From: Candidatus Zixiibacteriota bacterium | GTDB taxonomy: Bacteria > Zixibacteria > MSB-5A5 > UBA10806 | DNA: 55,079 nucleotides | Assembly: GCA_020344055.1 (NCBI GenBank) | Contig: CP070813.1 | Location: 653,499-708,577, forward strand | Direction of reading: 5' to 3' | Shown: positions 52,881-55,079 of the stretch, one piece after another | Layout of the letters: every line of letters begins with the position of its first letter | How positions within the stretch are numbered: the stretch's first letter is position 1 | Translations under genes and position numbers: made by a program | The notes under the pieces: model-generated | The model's database searches: none | Seen by the model: only the letters and a program-made list of their open reading frames with translations | Told to the model about the DNA's origin: nothing

Positions 52881-53627
52881 ATGATAGAGATAATTGATTT
52901 ACATAAGAAATTATCGGGGCAAACGGTCTTAAAAGGGATCGATCTGGTCATAAATCGGGGTGAGACCCTTACGATTATCGGACGTTCGGGGGAAGGTAAG
53001 TCGGTTTTGCTGAAACACATAATCGGCCTGTTTCGTCCCGATTCCGGCAATATCCGCGTTGATGGAGAGAATATTACGCGCCATAAAACCTCCGACCTAT
53101 ACCGCCTACGGCGCCGCTTCGGCGTACTTTTCCAGGGTTCCGCTCTATTTGACTCATTAACGGTCGGCGAAAATGTCGGTCTGGCGTTGAGAGAACATAA
53201 GACATTCCCTGAATACGAGATAAGGCGGATCGTCGCTGAAAAACTCGCCCGCGTGGACTTGAAAGGGGCGGAAAATAAGAAACCGGCCGAACTTTCGGGC
53301 GGCATGAAAAAGAGGGTCGGCCTGGCGCGGGCCATCGCCATGTCGCCTGAATACATTTTATATGATGAACCGACTACCGGTCTCGATCCTATAACCGCTG
53401 ATTCCATCAACGATTTAATTATCCAGCTTAAGACCGACCTTAACATTACCTCTATTGCGGTTACTCATGATATGGCTTCGGCTTATAAGATCTCGGACAG
53501 GATCGCGATGCTTTTCGACGGCAGGATCATTGCCATCGGCACACCTGAGGAGATAAAAAACTCGGATTCGGAGGCGGTTCAACAGTTTGTCACGGGAAAA
53601 GCCAAAGGTCCGATAACTGATTTTTAG
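52881..53627 (+). CDS. mlaF: MlaF-family lipid ABC transporter ATPase
   Basis: 248 aa. Walker A GRSGEGKS (34-41), Q-loop LFQGSALFDSLTVGENV, signature LSGGMKKRVGLARAIA, Walker B YILYDEPTTGLDP, and VTHDMASAYKISDRIAMLFDG. The FQGSALFDSLTV and DEPTTGLDPITA patterns are typical of MlaF. Energises the MlaE permease; starts 19 bp after it. Downstream comes a promoter and mreB rather than mlaD. Confidence 0.93.
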   Translation: MIEIIDLHKKLSGQTVLKGIDLVINRGETLTIIGRSGEGKSVLLKHIIGLFRPDSGNIRVDGENITRHKTSDLYRLRRRFGVLFQGSALFDSLTVGENVGLALREHKTFPEYEIRRIVAEKLARVDLKGAENKKPAELSGGMKKRVGLARAIAMSPEYILYDEPTTGLDPITADSINDLIIQLKTDLNITSIAVTHDMASAYKISDRIAMLFDGRIIAIGTPEEIKNSDSEAVQQFVTGKAKGPITDF

Positions 53628-53683
53628 GTTAAGATGTTGAAAAATATTAAAATTAGAGGCAATTATGCCGAAGAAAAAACAGG

Positions 53684-53712
53684 TTGTTATTTGAGGGTTG
53701 ATAACTTATAAT
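53684..53712 (+). promoter_or_regulatory. Candidate promoter for mreB
   Basis: TTGTTA (53684-53689), 17-nt spacer, TATAAT (53707-53712). Predicted start about 53719 leaves only a short leader before the ATG at 53729. The 101-bp gap after mlaF is otherwise without features. Confidence 0.5.
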
Positions 53713-53728
53713 GCACGGATGGTAAGTT

Positions 53729-54802
53729 ATGGGAATCGCGACAGAGACCAAAGGGAGCGGTAAATCAAAGGAAATGTCGGTATTTGGTTTCCTATCAAAT
53801 GACATCGGTATAGACCTCGGCACCGCCAATACGCTTGTTTATGTAAAAGGGCAGGGAATTATTCTCAACGAGCCGTCGGTTGTCGCGATGGAGAAAAGAT
53901 CCGGCAAAGTATTGGCCATTGGAATTGCCGCCAAGGAGATGATCGGTCGAACTCCCTATGAGATTAACGCCATAAGGCCATTGAAAGACGGCGTCATCGC
54001 CGATTTTGAAATAACTGAAAGAATGTTATCCGACTTCATCAAGCGAGCGGTAAAGCACCGTTTTTTGATGAAGCCCCGGATAATCATTTCTGTTCCATCA
54101 GGAATTACCGAAGTAGAAAAAAGAGCCGTACGCGATTCTGCAGAGAATGCGGGAGCTCGAGAGGTCTATTTGATTCCCGAACCGATGGCGGCGGCCATCG
54201 GGGTCGGATTGCCCGTGGATCAACCATCCGGATCGATGATCATCGATATTGGTGGCGGAACATCCGAGATCGCGGTGATCGCTCTGGGCGGGATAGTGAA
54301 CGATACCTCCATAAGAATAGCCGGTGATGAGCTCGATGAAGCCATAATAAATTACCTGAAGAAAAATTACAATCTGCTCATAGGTGAGAGGACCTCTGAG
54401 GAGATAAAATGGAAAATAGGTACCGCCTACCCCCTCGAAAAAGAGGAGACGATAGAGGTCAAAGGTCGCGACCTTGTCGCCGGGGTTCCCAGAACCATGA
54501 AGGTATCTTCAGCCCAGATAAGAGAGGCGCTCAATGAGCCGATTTCCGGGATAATCGAGGCCGTAAGACAGGCTCTCGAGCAGACGCCTCCTGAACTCGC
54601 ATCCGACATTCTCGATAGAGGAATAATTATGACCGGCGGCGGCGCCCTGATTCGGGGATTGGATAAGAGGTTACGTCAGGAAACCAATCTTCCGGTTATC
54701 GTCTCCGACGATCCCTTAACATGCGTGGCCCGGGGAGCCGGGAAATGCCTGGAAAATTTCCAGAGTTTCGCAAAAGTGCTTCAAAAGCCCACCCGTGGCT
54801 GA
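53729..54802 (+). CDS. mreB: Rod shape-determining protein MreB
   Basis: 357 aa. Actin-like ATPase: [113 protein letters not shown]. The N-terminal about 15 residues ([12 protein letters not shown]) before [11 protein letters not shown] are longer than usual; an in-frame ATG at 53774 may be the real start, but its upstream AAAGGA is too near. Guides peptidoglycan synthesis. No mreC or mreD follows within the window; an ECF sigma gene does. Confidence 0.94.
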   Translation: MGIATETKGSGKSKEMSVFGFLSNDIGIDLGTANTLVYVKGQGIILNEPSVVAMEKRSGKVLAIGIAAKEMIGRTPYEINAIRPLKDGVIADFEITERMLSDFIKRAVKHRFLMKPRIIISVPSGITEVEKRAVRDSAENAGAREVYLIPEPMAAAIGVGLPVDQPSGSMIIDIGGGTSEIAVIALGGIVNDTSIRIAGDELDEAIINYLKKNYNLLIGERTSEEIKWKIGTAYPLEKEETIEVKGRDLVAGVPRTMKVSSAQIREALNEPISGIIEAVRQALEQTPPELASDILDRGIIMTGGGALIRGLDKRLRQETNLPVIVSDDPLTCVARGAGKCLENFQSFAKVLQKPTRG

Positions 54803-54858
54803 TTCTGACACCCCTGATTTTTCATTAAACCGTTATTCGCCTTTCGGGGTCAAACTCT

Positions 54859-55079
54859 ATGAATGAAATGAAAAACGAAGATCCCGGGGGCAAGAATATT
54901 GAAAAAGCCTTCGAGAGAGCCGTAATTGATTACCGCGAAAGGATTTACCTGATGCTCCTGAAATACGTAAGAAACCGCGATGACGCCAAAGACCTGACCC
55001 AGGAAACGTTCGTAAAAGCGTATAATTCCCTCGGTTCCTTCAGGGGAGAATCCGGGCTTTACACCTGGATTTACAGGAT
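54859..55079 (+). CDS. ECF-type RNA polymerase sigma factor, 3' truncated by window edge
   Basis: The frame from ATG 54859 stays open to the window end (73 codons) and reads an N-terminus MNEMKNEDPGGKNIEKAF, then sigma region 2: YRERIYLMLLKYVRNRDDAKD, LTQETFVKAYNSLGSFRGES, LYTWIYR. D-A-x-D-L-T-Q-E-T-F-V and F-R-G-x-S-x-x-x-T-W-I-Y are diagnostic of ECF sigma-70. It starts 56 bp after mreB. Region 4 and any anti-sigma gene lie outside the window. Confidence 0.88.
   Translation, partial: MNEMKNEDPGGKNIEKAFERAVIDYRERIYLMLLKYVRNRDDAKDLTQETFVKAYNSLGSFRGESGLYTWIYR

Overview
The window (about 55 kb, moderate GC, coding density typical of a chromosome) looks like part of the genome of an uncultured Gram-negative bacterium of the FCB group. 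The pointers are: C-terminal type IX secretion (T9SS)-like sorting domains, two adjacent PorV/PorQ-type outer-membrane proteins, an Omp85 protein, MlaFE, and two-copy dockerin-like motifs of the form GDVN-x-NGLDITYGV-x-YFKGG. I associate that last motif with candidate phyla such as Zixibacteria; this placement is an inference from memory and was not searched. No rRNA, tRNA, CRISPR array, transposase, integrase cargo or phage module was recognised.

Region 1 (1-9.5 kb) is an accessory block of surface fibres. Three large modular proteins with S74-like (intramolecular chaperone) C-termini lie head to tail, the first truncated by the window edge. A small dockerin-like secreted protein and a terminator follow. 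Then a fourth fibre-like gene, overlapping a second dockerin-like gene, ends at a nearly identical terminator. The shafts of the first three proteins are built from 23-25-residue repeats.

Region 2 (9.5-22.3 kb) is mostly envelope biology: a minus-strand lipoprotein, a secreted M28 peptidase with FN3 domains and a T9SS-type tail, an SPFH/zinc-ribbon + zinc-ribbon + Ppx/GppA group, and a tight operon of lipoprotein, propeller-like T9SS cargo and two PorV/PorQ-family proteins.

Region 3 (22.4-37.9 kb) is mainly housekeeping: an isocitrate/isopropylmalate dehydrogenase family enzyme, a YdhR-like protein, NFACT/RqcH on the minus strand, then yicC-gmk-rpoZ-topA-xerC-hslV-hslU, an O-antigen ligase/polymerase-like membrane protein, argF, and an NfnA/NfnB pair.

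Region 4 (37.9-42.3 kb, minus strand) holds two tandem paralogues made of LVIVD-type repeats ending in dockerin-like pairs, flanked by short palindromic intergenic repeats.

Region 5 (42.5 kb to the end) returns to housekeeping: purN, an Omp85 protein, a GT39/ArnT-like glycosyltransferase, purC, purH, coaBC (with the usual catalytic cysteine replaced by serine), a family 4 uracil-DNA glycosylase, dnaB, mlaE, mlaF, mreB and the start of an ECF sigma factor gene.

The most unusual content is the fibre/dockerin cassette block, the SPFH-zinc-ribbon group, the cargo-PorV operon and the twin LVIVD-dockerin genes. All functional statements are from reading the sequence; no database search was run.
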